DNA of 30,623 nt, from IMG/VR virus record IMGVR_UViG_3300043465_001355, positions 1 to 30,623 of that record; one strand, written 5' to 3'. Below, one piece after another: positions 1-6,481 of this stretch; position 1 is the first letter of the stretch, and every line of letters starts with the position of its first letter. Below the pieces are notes generated by a model that made no database searches, was not told where the DNA came from, and saw only the letters and a program-made list of their open reading frames with translations. A program made the translations under genes and the position numbers. Origin of the DNA: a virus.

Positions 1-1758
1 TCAGCCGGCGTTCCGCTTCAGGTGTACAAATACGCTGCCAGCGGCAGTGCAATTATTGGGCAGTACACGGCTTCCGGCACATCATCCGCGCCCACCGCAG
101 TTGTCAATGGCCGAGCGCTTGGCAGAAACAATTTTTATGGCCACGATGGAACTGGTTTTGCTAATGCCGCCGCAATTTCCGTTTTTGTAGACGGAGCAGT
201 ATCTACCGGATCGGTTCCTGGAAAAATTGTTTTTACAACAAACAGCGTCGGCGGCGTGGCAGTTGCTGAGCGCATGGCTATTAGCGCCGCCGGCAACGTC
301 AGTATTGCAGGGCTAACCGCGTCCAAGCCGGTTTTCACCGATGCATCCAAGAACCTAACTAGCGCCGGAACGCTGGGCGTTGACCAGGGCGGCACGGGGC
401 AAACGTCCTACACGGACGGGCAGCTACTGATTGGCAACTCCACCGGCAATACGCTGACAAAAGCAGCACTGACCGCCGGGTCTGGAATCTCGATTACCAA
501 TGGCTCTGGCGCTATAACGATAGCGTCCACAGGTGGTGGCTCGTCTGCCATCACCATCTCCAACAAAACCGGCGCCTACACCGTCGTCGCTGGCGACCTC
601 GGCACGATCATCAACTGCACTTCAGGCACGTTTACCGTATCGCTGACGGCCGCAGCTACATTGGGTGCTGGGTTTAATTGCACAATTTGGAATACTTCGG
701 CTACTGCTACAGACGCAATCACAATTGATCCTAGCGGCACAGAAACTATAGACGGAAGAGCATCGCGAATTCTTGGTCGTGGCGAGGGTATGCAAATAGT
801 TTGTGATGGAGTCAACTGGCAGACCGGCAGTAAAAAGACAATGCGCGGATATGCTGACAACATAGCTACTAATAATCCGCCTAGAGCATCAGGAAATGCT
901 TCTATTGCCATAGGTCAAGATTGTGTTGCTTCAGGCTCCGCATCTGTTGCTATAGGCGACGGAGCAGATGCTACTTCTTCAAACAGTGTTGCTATTGGGC
1001 AATCTTCAGCAGGGCAAGCAGCTCAAGCAGTCACGGGCGGCGGAGCAATGGCACTGGGCGGTTCGTATGCGTCGGGTACGGACTCGTTTGCTGCTGGGGT
1101 TGCCAATAATACTTCAACGTACGGGGCAACAGGTGCAAATTCGATTGCTATTGGCCAATCCGCAAAGTCTAGCGGTACATCTGGCGGGGCTTTTGGTGGC
1201 GTGTTTAATATTGCTAGTGGATCACAGTCAATATCAATCGGCGGTGTTTCAAATACGGCATCCGGGACAAGTTCTTTTGTTACTGGAACGTACGGTAATA
1301 CAGGTTTAATAGAAAATAAGGTAGTTTTTGGCAACGGGTTTTCAACTGTAAGCGGATCTGCACAGTTTGGGGTGCTTGTTCTTAAGAGGTCAACTACAAA
1401 CGAAACACCACAAGTTTTGACTGTTTGGGACGGATCACCGGGTGCGACCAACCAAGTCATCCTGCCCAATAATTCAGCATACGCATTTAGTGGTATCATT
1501 GTTGCTCGCCAACAAGCTAGTACTGGCACACAATCAGCAGCCTGGCGTGTTGAAGGTTTAATTCGACGCGAGGCCAACGCAGCTTCAACTGTATTAGTTA
1601 ACTCTGCACTAACAGTCATAAGTAATACTCCTGGCTGGACCCTAGCACTCACCGCAGACACCACCAACGGCGGATTAGCTGTCACGGCTACGGGCGCGGC
1701 TGCCACAAACATTCGCTGGGTTGCTACACTGCAAACATCAGAAGTCACCTACGCATAA
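1..1758 (+). CDS. Tail fibre/adhesin with YadA-like head repeats (5' partial)
   Basis: The frame is open from the first base, so this is the C-terminal 585 residues of a longer protein; the GTG at 22 is not a convincing start. The first 170 visible residues are Gly/Ser/Thr-rich with fibre motifs such as GGTGQTSYTDGQLLIGN. The middle (about residues 295-440) holds repeats of the SxAIGxxAxASG type (SIAIGQ, SVAIGD, SVAIGQ, SIAIGQ), the signature of trimeric YadA/Hia-type head repeats, which fold as left-handed beta-rolls. The last ~90 residues (ARQQ...AAWRVEGLIRR...IRWVATLQTSEVTYA) resemble a beta-sandwich C-terminal cap seen on many phage fibres and spikes. Role: host-surface binding, inferred. 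From about 690 onward the DNA is near 48% GC in the stretch I counted, lower than the capsid genes, which suggests modular exchange of the receptor-binding end. Confidence 0.75.
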   Translation, partial: SAGVPLQVYKYAASGSAIIGQYTASGTSSAPTAVVNGRALGRNNFYGHDGTGFANAAAISVFVDGAVSTGSVPGKIVFTTNSVGGVAVAERMAISAAGNVSIAGLTASKPVFTDASKNLTSAGTLGVDQGGTGQTSYTDGQLLIGNSTGNTLTKAALTAGSGISITNGSGAITIASTGGGSSAITISNKTGAYTVVAGDLGTIINCTSGTFTVSLTAAATLGAGFNCTIWNTSATATDAITIDPSGTETIDGRASRILGRGEGMQIVCDGVNWQTGSKKTMRGYADNIATNNPPRASGNASIAIGQDCVASGSASVAIGDGADATSSNSVAIGQSSAGQAAQAVTGGGAMALGGSYASGTDSFAAGVANNTSTYGATGANSIAIGQSAKSSGTSGGAFGGVFNIASGSQSISIGGVSNTASGTSSFVTGTYGNTGLIENKVVFGNGFSTVSGSAQFGVLVLKRSTTNETPQVLTVWDGSPGATNQVILPNNSAYAFSGIIVARQQASTGTQSAAWRVEGLIRREANAASTVLVNSALTVISNTPGWTLALTADTTNGGLAVTATGAAATNIRWVATLQTSEVTYA

Positions 1759-1767
1759 GAAGCAATC

Positions 1768-2067
1768 ATGGCAATTCAACTCGATCTCTCGACCTCACAG
1801 TATGGCGTTCCCTTTGCGGGGGCCTATTTCCGCATCGTCACTGCGGCCGTAAGTCGCACCCGTGATGCAGACAGCCGCCACAGCGTGATGTTGGACGTTG
1901 TTGGCTACGCCACCCAGCCGCAGGATGATGACACCCGTGATGTGGACTTTCGCCGCTATCACTGCCCCCTTGCTGAAGTAGAGGCCCAAACGGGCGAAGG
2001 CTTTCTTGCTAAGTGCTACGTATGGGTCATGGGTCAAGCTGACATGGCCGGAGCGCAGGCGGTGTAA
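1768..2067 (+). CDS. Small phage protein of unknown function
   Basis: This 99-residue protein starts at an ATG 10 bases after the fibre stop, with a weak AGAAG purine stretch upstream. It is a compact soluble protein with no signal peptide or membrane segment; the sequence looks mixed alpha/beta, with acidic and arginine-rich patches (DDDTRDVDFRRYH). I do not recognise a family. Its position right behind a tail fibre and tight coupling to the next gene suggest a small structural or fibre-associated part, such as a chaperone or baseplate accessory. That is inference from context only. Confidence 0.6.
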   Translation: MAIQLDLSTSQYGVPFAGAYFRIVTAAVSRTRDADSRHSVMLDVVGYATQPQDDDTRDVDFRRYHCPLAEVEAQTGEGFLAKCYVWVMGQADMAGAQAV

Positions 2068-2070
2068 GCG

Positions 2071-2328
2071 ATGGCCGGTATTTTTGACACCGGCATATTC
2101 GACACGGGGATCTTTGATCACCCGGCGGCTGGCGCGACCATCACCGGCACGCTGGCTGCCACGGAGACCCAAGACACTGCCGCGTTCTCTGGCCGCCTAG
2201 CGCACGTTGGGTCACTGGCTGCGACAGAAGGCCAGGACGTCTTCCTAGCATTGGGAAGCGGAGTCAGTACCATCTACGTGCCGCCGGCTCTGTTCATCGC
2301 GAACGTCGGCAGGATGATGAGTCGCTAG
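2071..2328 (+). CDS. Small repeat-containing structural-type protein
   Basis: This 85-residue protein starts 3 bases after the previous stop, so it is probably translationally coupled. The N-terminus carries three copies of GIFD[TH] (residues 3-16), followed by two degenerate copies of a LAATExQDxxxxxG unit (about residues 28-40 and 49-61). The LAATE...DTAAFSG type of repeat is familiar from phage fibre and tail-associated proteins. A structural role next to the fibre is therefore likely, but no specific function can be assigned. It is the last gene before a terminator, so it closes the operon containing the fibre. Confidence 0.6.
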   Translation: MAGIFDTGIFDTGIFDHPAAGATITGTLAATETQDTAAFSGRLAHVGSLAATEGQDVFLALGSGVSTIYVPPALFIANVGRMMSR

Positions 2329-2332
2329 CTTC

Positions 2333-2362
2333 TTGCGCTGGCAATCACAATGCTGTTATTAT
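2333..2362 (+). promoter_or_regulatory. Candidate sigma70-type promoter with extended -10
   Basis: TTGCGC at 2333-2338 and TATTAT at 2357-2362 are separated by 18 bases, and TG at 2354-2355 makes an extended -10 (TGTTATTAT). It lies just after the stop of the fibre operon and upstream of the capsid operon. The block TCACAATGCTGT (2345-2356) and the following CCCCGGGTCAGTGCGC (2366-2381) recur in near-identical form at 13503-13548, which argues for a functional element. Promoter activity is inferred. Confidence 0.45.
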
Positions 2363-2416
2363 CAGCCCCGGGTCAGTGCGCTTTGCAGTTGCCTGTCTCT
2401 GGAACTTGCCATCTTT

Positions 2417-2444
2417 GGGCACCCCTCACCCGGGTGCCCTTTTT
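2417..2444 (+). terminator. Intrinsic terminator before the capsid operon
   Basis: GGGCACCC (2417-2424) pairs perfectly with GGGTGCCC (2432-2439) around a 7-base loop and is followed by five T residues (2440-2444). It ends transcripts from the fibre operon. It also lies downstream of the promoter-like element at 2333-2362, so a transcript begun there would be only about 75 bases long unless readthrough occurs. An upstream CCCGGGT (2367-2373) is complementary to ACCCGGG (2428-2434) in the loop and 3' arm, so a competing fold is possible. Confidence 0.85.
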
Positions 2445-2462
2445 CATTCCTGGAGACGTTGT

Positions 2463-2702
2463 TTGAAACCTGAGGACTTCCGCAGCGTGACGTGGAAGCG
2501 ACTGTCGCAGCTCATTGAGAACCGTGTCGATGAGCTTCGACAGTTGAACGACAACCCGTCGTTTGGCCCCGAAAAGACAGCCCTGATTCGCGGTGGGATC
2601 AGTGAGCTGAACAAGATTCTCAGCCTGGCCGAAGAGGCCAACCTGAGTCCAGCAGTCGACCCTGAAGAGCTTCTCAGCGTCGGCGACCCCGGTCAGCAAT
2701 GA
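2463..2702 (+). CDS. Small helical protein preceding the scaffold
   Basis: The chosen start is the TTG at 2463. It sits 7 bases after GGAG (2452-2455) and just beyond the terminator, whereas the longer open frame from 2376 would run through the terminator hairpin. The 79-residue product (starting KPEDFRSVTWKRL) is predominantly helical and charged, with two amphipathic stretches (residues ~10-30 and ~38-58), and has no membrane segment. It overlaps the scaffold start by an ATGA, so the two are translationally coupled. Small helical proteins at this position are common in podovirus head operons. The function is unknown; a head-assembly role is inferred. Confidence 0.65.
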   Translation: MKPEDFRSVTWKRLSQLIENRVDELRQLNDNPSFGPEKTALIRGGISELNKILSLAEEANLSPAVDPEELLSVGDPGQQ

Positions 2703-3607
2703 CCGAAAGAGAGACGACCACCAAAATGAACGTACAGGAAAAAGCCAACCAACAAGACGAAGCAAAGAAGATCTGGGATCAACTTGAAGCAGAAGATTCA
2801 GGCCGCGCGCAGCCGGGATCTAGCAACGATGATTCGCCAGAGTCGCAGCTCGACCAAGCCAACTCCGCCAACCTCGCACCCGCCAATCTGGCCGATGCAA
2901 CCCAGGGTGGCGTCGAGGGGGTGCAGGCCGAGCAGGCGCTCATGGACAAGATCTCAGGCCTGGAGAGCATGCTCGGCCAGGTCACGCAACGTCTGAGAAA
3001 TGCAGAAGGCCACATTGGTGGACTGAACAGCCAACTGAAGCAACAGGTTCAGACGGCTCAACAGGTCACCGCACGGGGCGGCGATGCACCCACTGCCGGA
3101 GAAATCCGCGCAGCGCAAGCCAACCCCGAAAAGATGAACGCCTTGAAGCGCGACTACCCAGAGTTCGCAGATGCGATGGAGTCGGCGCTCAACGAGCGGC
3201 TCAGTGCATTGGAGCAGCGTCTCGCGACGCAGCAACAGCCTGCACAGCAGTCCGGTGTGAGCTACGAGGAAATCGCCAACCTGCGGTCCGAGATGGCGGT
3301 CGAGATTCGGCATCCTGGTTGGAAGGATCGTGTACAGACGCCTGAGTTTTCTGGTTGGCTACGTCGGCAACCGAGAGAAGTCCAGATGCTTGCGGCGAGC
3401 GATAGCCCGCAAGACGCTGTTCGTCTACTCGACCTGCACAACGATGCGTCCAGCTCAGTCACGTCACAACGAACGCAGCGCCTGGCGTCTGCTGCAGCGA
3501 TCCCCTCGGGGCGCTCTGGGTCGAACACCCGAGCCAAAGCCGTCGAGGACATGACGCCGCAGGAATACTGGGCCTACCTAGACCAACTTGACAAGCAGAA
3601 GGCTTAA
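2699..3607 (+). CDS. Putative capsid scaffolding protein
   Basis: This 302-residue protein lies immediately upstream of the major capsid gene, the standard position of a scaffold. It is highly charged and Gln/Glu/Ala-rich. The N-terminal ~75 residues look disordered and acidic, followed by a predicted coiled coil (about residues 78-125; ALMDKISGLESMLGQVTQRL and on), a second helical region around YPEFADAMESALNERL, and a basic C-terminal part ending in a helix (EYWAYLDQLDKQKA) suited to bind coat protein. No protease motif was seen. The start overlaps the upstream stop as ATGA; an internal ATG at 2726 has a weaker ribosome site. Assignment rests on composition and synteny; scaffolds are too divergent to recognise by sequence alone. 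Confidence 0.7.
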   Translation: MTERETTTKMNVQEKANQQDEAKKIWDQLEAEDSGRAQPGSSNDDSPESQLDQANSANLAPANLADATQGGVEGVQAEQALMDKISGLESMLGQVTQRLRNAEGHIGGLNSQLKQQVQTAQQVTARGGDAPTAGEIRAAQANPEKMNALKRDYPEFADAMESALNERLSALEQRLATQQQPAQQSGVSYEEIANLRSEMAVEIRHPGWKDRVQTPEFSGWLRRQPREVQMLAASDSPQDAVRLLDLHNDASSSVTSQRTQRLASAAAIPSGRSGSNTRAKAVEDMTPQEYWAYLDQLDKQKA

Positions 3608-3609
3608 TC

Positions 3610-4641
3610 ATGCAAACCTATTCCCTTGTTCCTTCGCGGAACCTCATCATGGCCGAGCGCGAGATGCTCAAGCACGCCATGCCCATCAAAGTGCTGAGCA
3701 CCTTCGGCACGCAGAAGCAGATCCCTCAGAACAAGACTGACACCGTGGTGTTCCGTCGCGCTCTGCCGATCGACGCTGGCGCCAACGGCGCGCCGAGCAT
3801 CACCACCAGCAACTACCTGCTGCAAGAAGGCGTCACGCCCGGCGCCCGCACCATCAGCTACCAAGACGTGCAGGTCACCCTGCAGCAGTACGGTGTGCTG
3901 ATGAAGCTGTCGAGCAAGGCCGAGTCGATGTACGAGGACGACATCCCCGGCGACATGGTCAAGCTGGTCGGCGAGCACATGGCCTCGATCGAAGAGCTGA
4001 TCTCCTACGGCGTGGTCCGCGGCGGCACCAACGTGGTCTACGCGAACGGCACTGCCCGCACCGCCGTGAACACGACCATCACGCTGAACAAGCTGCGCCA
4101 GGCAGCTCGGCAGCTTGAAAGCGCTCACGCCCAACTGGTGACCGAAAAGCTGGCCTCGTCGGTCAACTTCGGCACCGCCGCGGTGGAGCCGGCCTACCTG
4201 GTGTTCATCCACACCGACATGGAAGCCGACGTGCGGAACCTGACTGGCTTCGTGCCGGTCGCCAAGTACGGTTCGCAGAAGCCGGTGCATGAGCGCGAAG
4301 TCGGATCGGTCGAGCGCTTCCGCGTTGTGACCAGCCCCTACTTCAAGCCGTTCCTGGCGGCTGGTGGCACGATCACTGCGGGCGCCTTCCTGTCCAACGG
4401 CGGCACCACCGGCACCACGGCCGACGTGTACCCGCTGATGGTGGTTGCGCAAGAGGCCTGGGGCCAGGTCGCGCTGAAGGGCATGAACGCCATCCAGCCG
4501 ATCTATCTGCCTGCAAAGCAGATCACGCACGCCAACCCCATGGGCCAGTTCGGCTACGTCGGCGCCAACTTCTACAAGAACGCGGTGCGCCTGAACGAAA
4601 ACTGGATGGTCCGCGTCGAGGCGGCCGCCTCCGGCCTGTGA
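3610..4641 (+). CDS. Major capsid protein, N4-gp56 family
   Basis: The 343-residue product matches the N4-gp56-type major capsid family. It has an N-terminal helix rich in Met/Lys (MAEREMLKHAMPIKVLSTFG), the KTDTVVFRRALP strand, and the LTGFVPVAKYG...EVGSVERFRVVTSPYF block. The C-terminal end is the typical MGQFGYVGANFYKNAVRLNENWMVRVE. The family adopts the HK97 fold and forms the icosahedral shell. Length is a little below the usual ~380-400 residues of N4 gp56 itself, but the characteristic blocks are present. It follows the scaffold by 2 bases. Codons are strongly GC-ending, as expected of a highly expressed gene. A GC-rich hairpin lies just after the stop. Confidence 0.88.
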   Translation: MQTYSLVPSRNLIMAEREMLKHAMPIKVLSTFGTQKQIPQNKTDTVVFRRALPIDAGANGAPSITTSNYLLQEGVTPGARTISYQDVQVTLQQYGVLMKLSSKAESMYEDDIPGDMVKLVGEHMASIEELISYGVVRGGTNVVYANGTARTAVNTTITLNKLRQAARQLESAHAQLVTEKLASSVNFGTAAVEPAYLVFIHTDMEADVRNLTGFVPVAKYGSQKPVHEREVGSVERFRVVTSPYFKPFLAAGGTITAGAFLSNGGTTGTTADVYPLMVVAQEAWGQVALKGMNAIQPIYLPAKQITHANPMGQFGYVGANFYKNAVRLNENWMVRVEAAASGL

Positions 4642-4646
4642 TGACT

Positions 4647-4662
4647 GGGGGCTTCGGCCCCC
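4647..4662 (+). terminator. GGGGGC-TTCG-GCCCCC hairpin after the capsid gene
   Basis: A perfect 6-bp GC stem closes a TTCG tetraloop beginning 6 bases after the capsid stop. The following sequence (GTCTCTCG) has no proper T tract. It is therefore more likely a weak or partial terminator, or an mRNA 3'-end stabiliser that raises capsid over downstream expression, than a full stop signal. Confidence 0.5.
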
Positions 4663-4696
4663 GTCTCTCGCAACTCATTCTTCAAGGATCTGAATC

Positions 4697-5212
4697 ATGT
4701 CTGACAACCTCTCCCTCTCGCAAGGCGCGACCTTCGCCTTGACCGCCGCCGGTCTGGCTGAAGGCACCAACGCCAACACCATCAAGACCGTCAACACCTG
4801 CACCTTCGTCATCGACGGCCGCTTCTACAGCAAGACCGCCACCGACAACGTCGCCATCAGCTACGCGGGTCCCTCCGTGTACCAGGCTGCGGCTGGCGGC
4901 GTCCAGGCCGTGAACGGTGGCTTCACCGGCGGCGTCAACGGCTCGACCCGCCTGTACCTGATCTGCCTAAGCACGGCCGGCGCCTTTAGCATCGTGCCTG
5001 GCCCGATCGTGGACACCGCTGAGCTGACCGCCGGCCGCGTTGCCCTGCAGTACCCCGATGACCCCATCGGCCTGTGCTGCATCGGCGCGTTGCGTGTGGC
5101 CCTGACCGCTGGCACGACCTTCACGCCCGGCTCGGTGGACCTGTCCGCCTCCGGCGTGACCGCGACGTTCCAGGACCTGTGCGACGTGCCTGCCAACCCG
5201 CTGACTGCCTAA
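4697..5212 (+). CDS. Head-associated protein of unknown function (possible decoration protein)
   Basis: This 171-residue protein lies directly downstream of the major capsid gene, with AAGGA at 4683-4687 before its ATG. The sequence is Ala/Gly/Thr/Val-rich, suggesting a beta-structured soluble protein. It includes a CTFVIDGRFYSKTATDN strand-turn motif and a YPDDPIGLCCIGALRVAL segment; a Cys pair lies at GLCCIG. There is no signal peptide. Its position between capsid and neck genes, flanked by hairpins on both sides, would fit an abundant minor head or decoration protein. I do not recognise the family, so the role is inference. Confidence 0.6.
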   Translation: MSDNLSLSQGATFALTAAGLAEGTNANTIKTVNTCTFVIDGRFYSKTATDNVAISYAGPSVYQAAAGGVQAVNGGFTGGVNGSTRLYLICLSTAGAFSIVPGPIVDTAELTAGRVALQYPDDPIGLCCIGALRVALTAGTTFTPGSVDLSASGVTATFQDLCDVPANPLTA

Positions 5213-5220
5213 GTCGGCAA

Positions 5221-5242
5221 GGGGCTGCCTTCGGGTGGCCCC
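5221..5242 (+). terminator. Second TTCG hairpin in the head operon
   Basis: GGGGCTGCC (5221-5229) pairs with GGTGGCCCC (5234-5242) through nine base pairs including two G-U pairs, closed by a TTCG loop. No T run follows. As with the hairpin after the capsid gene, it is best read as a transcript-processing or attenuation element; full termination is unlikely because the neck genes follow with no new promoter visible. Confidence 0.45.
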
Positions 5243-5275
5243 GCCCCAATTCCTGAACTGCTGGAGACCTAACCC

Positions 5276-5767
5276 ATGAGCAACCCAACCACGCGCGTGA
5301 ACAGCTACGAACGCAAGAAGAGTGTCGACTCCAACGAGGTTGACATCGTCAACGGCGTGCAGACCATGGCCGAGGCCAAGGATGGCCGTGGCGTTGAGAT
5401 CGACACGGATCGCGTCATCAGCACTGACCAGATCGACCAAGAAGTCTTCATGCGCGACGAGCTGGAGGTGTTCTTCAACGAGCCCGTCAATGAGAACGAG
5501 GCGTCCTTCGTTGAAGTCAACGTCAACGGTGACTACCGCATGGTGGTCCGTGGCAACAGCGCCATGCTGCGCAGGTATCACGTTGCTGTATTGGCCAACG
5601 CCAAGCAGTCGCGCGTGCGCCAGCGCAAGATCGTCCAGCCGGATGGGTCCATGGGTTTCCAGGAAGAGAACGTGCTGTCGCTGACCTACCCCTTCCAGGT
5701 GATGCACGACCCGCATCCGAAGCAGGGCGTGCCATGGCTGCGTCAGCTTCTGCAACAGCCTGTTTGA
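5276..5767 (+). CDS. Conserved-looking head/neck protein of unknown function
   Basis: This 163-residue soluble, charged protein sits between the head genes and the adaptor, with GGAG upstream of the ATG. It is acidic in the first half (VDIVNGVQTMAEAKDGRGVEIDTDRVISTDQIDQEVFMRDELEVFFNEPVNENEASFVEVNVNG shortened here to its acidic run) and ends with VLSLTYPFQVMHDPHPKQG. An N-terminal disordered segment and a beta-rich core are suggested. No family was recognised. The location and 7-base gap to the adaptor gene suggest a head-completion or capsid-vertex part, by inference. Confidence 0.6.
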   Translation: MSNPTTRVNSYERKKSVDSNEVDIVNGVQTMAEAKDGRGVEIDTDRVISTDQIDQEVFMRDELEVFFNEPVNENEASFVEVNVNGDYRMVVRGNSAMLRRYHVAVLANAKQSRVRQRKIVQPDGSMGFQEENVLSLTYPFQVMHDPHPKQGVPWLRQLLQQPV

Positions 5768-5774
5768 GTAGCCC

Positions 5775-6470
5775 ATGAACTACCTCCAGCTCGCTCAACG
5801 CCTGCGTCAGGAGTGTGCCGTCAGCGGCACAGGACCGACGTCGGTCCTCAACCAGACTGGCATGGCCGGGCTGCTGGTGAGCTGGATCGACGCTGCATGG
5901 GTTGAGATCCAAGGCCTGCACAACAACTGGAACTGGATGCGCGAGCCGTTCACGTTTGAGACTGCTGTCGGGGTTGGCGACTACCTGCCGACCGCAATCA
6001 CCAACACGTTGACTGGCCAGCCAATGACCGACCTGCGCTTCTGGCACAAGGAGACCTTCCGCGCCCAGAAGAAGTCGATCGGAGTGCAGGACGAGCAATG
6101 GCTGGTGGAGTGGGAGTACCAGATTTTCCGCAACACCTACCGCTTCAACATCCAGGTCAACTCACGCCCGGTGGTGTTCGCGGAAAAGCCCAACGGCAAG
6201 GCCGTGATGCTGGGCGCGCTGCCGGACGACATCTACAACATCAACGGCGAGTACCAGGTCAAGGCGACGCACCTGGCTGCCGACACCGATGTGCCAGACA
6301 TGCCAGAGGCCTATCACCTGCTGATCGTCTACAAGGCCATGCAGTCCTACGGCCTTTACGAGGCAGCGTCCGAGGTGGTGAGCCGGGGCCAGATGGAGTA
6401 CCAGAAGCTGCTGACGCAACTGGAGCGCGAGCAACTGCCTGATGTCTACCTTGGACAGCCTTTGGCTTGA
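5775..6470 (+). CDS. Putative head-tail adaptor protein (SU10/P22 gp4-like position)
   Basis: This 231-residue protein begins with a helix (MNYLQLAQRLRQECAVSG) followed by LLVSWIDAAWVEIQGLHNNWNWMREPFTF. The early LxxWIDxAWxEIQ helix is typical of podovirus adaptor proteins that ring the portal. A beta-rich middle and a C-terminal helical tail (YHLLIVYKAMQSYGLYEAASEVVSRGQMEYQKLLTQLEREQLP) fit the same plan. Immediate synteny with a nozzle-sized gene supports the call. Its role would be to extend the connector and dock the nozzle. Sequence similarity in this group is low, so the assignment is moderately secure only. Confidence 0.6.
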   Translation: MNYLQLAQRLRQECAVSGTGPTSVLNQTGMAGLLVSWIDAAWVEIQGLHNNWNWMREPFTFETAVGVGDYLPTAITNTLTGQPMTDLRFWHKETFRAQKKSIGVQDEQWLVEWEYQIFRNTYRFNIQVNSRPVVFAEKPNGKAVMLGALPDDIYNINGEYQVKATHLAADTDVPDMPEAYHLLIVYKAMQSYGLYEAASEVVSRGQMEYQKLLTQLEREQLPDVYLGQPLA

Positions 6471-6481
6471 GGCACCGCGGC

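Noticed and set aside
1023-1748. A 241-codon minus-strand open frame opposite the first tail fibre
   Set aside because: It is an antisense shadow of repetitive fibre sequence with no ribosome site and a product lacking recognisable folds.
2376-2462. Longer start for the small gene before the scaffold
   Set aside because: It would run through the intrinsic terminator hairpin, and the extension reads like untranslated leader; the TTG at 2463 has a good GGAG.
3604-4530. A 308-codon minus-strand open frame opposite the major capsid gene
   Set aside because: It is the mirror of a strongly codon-biased capsid gene; composition is His/Arg/Gly/Leu-heavy, and there is no sensible promoter or neighbour.
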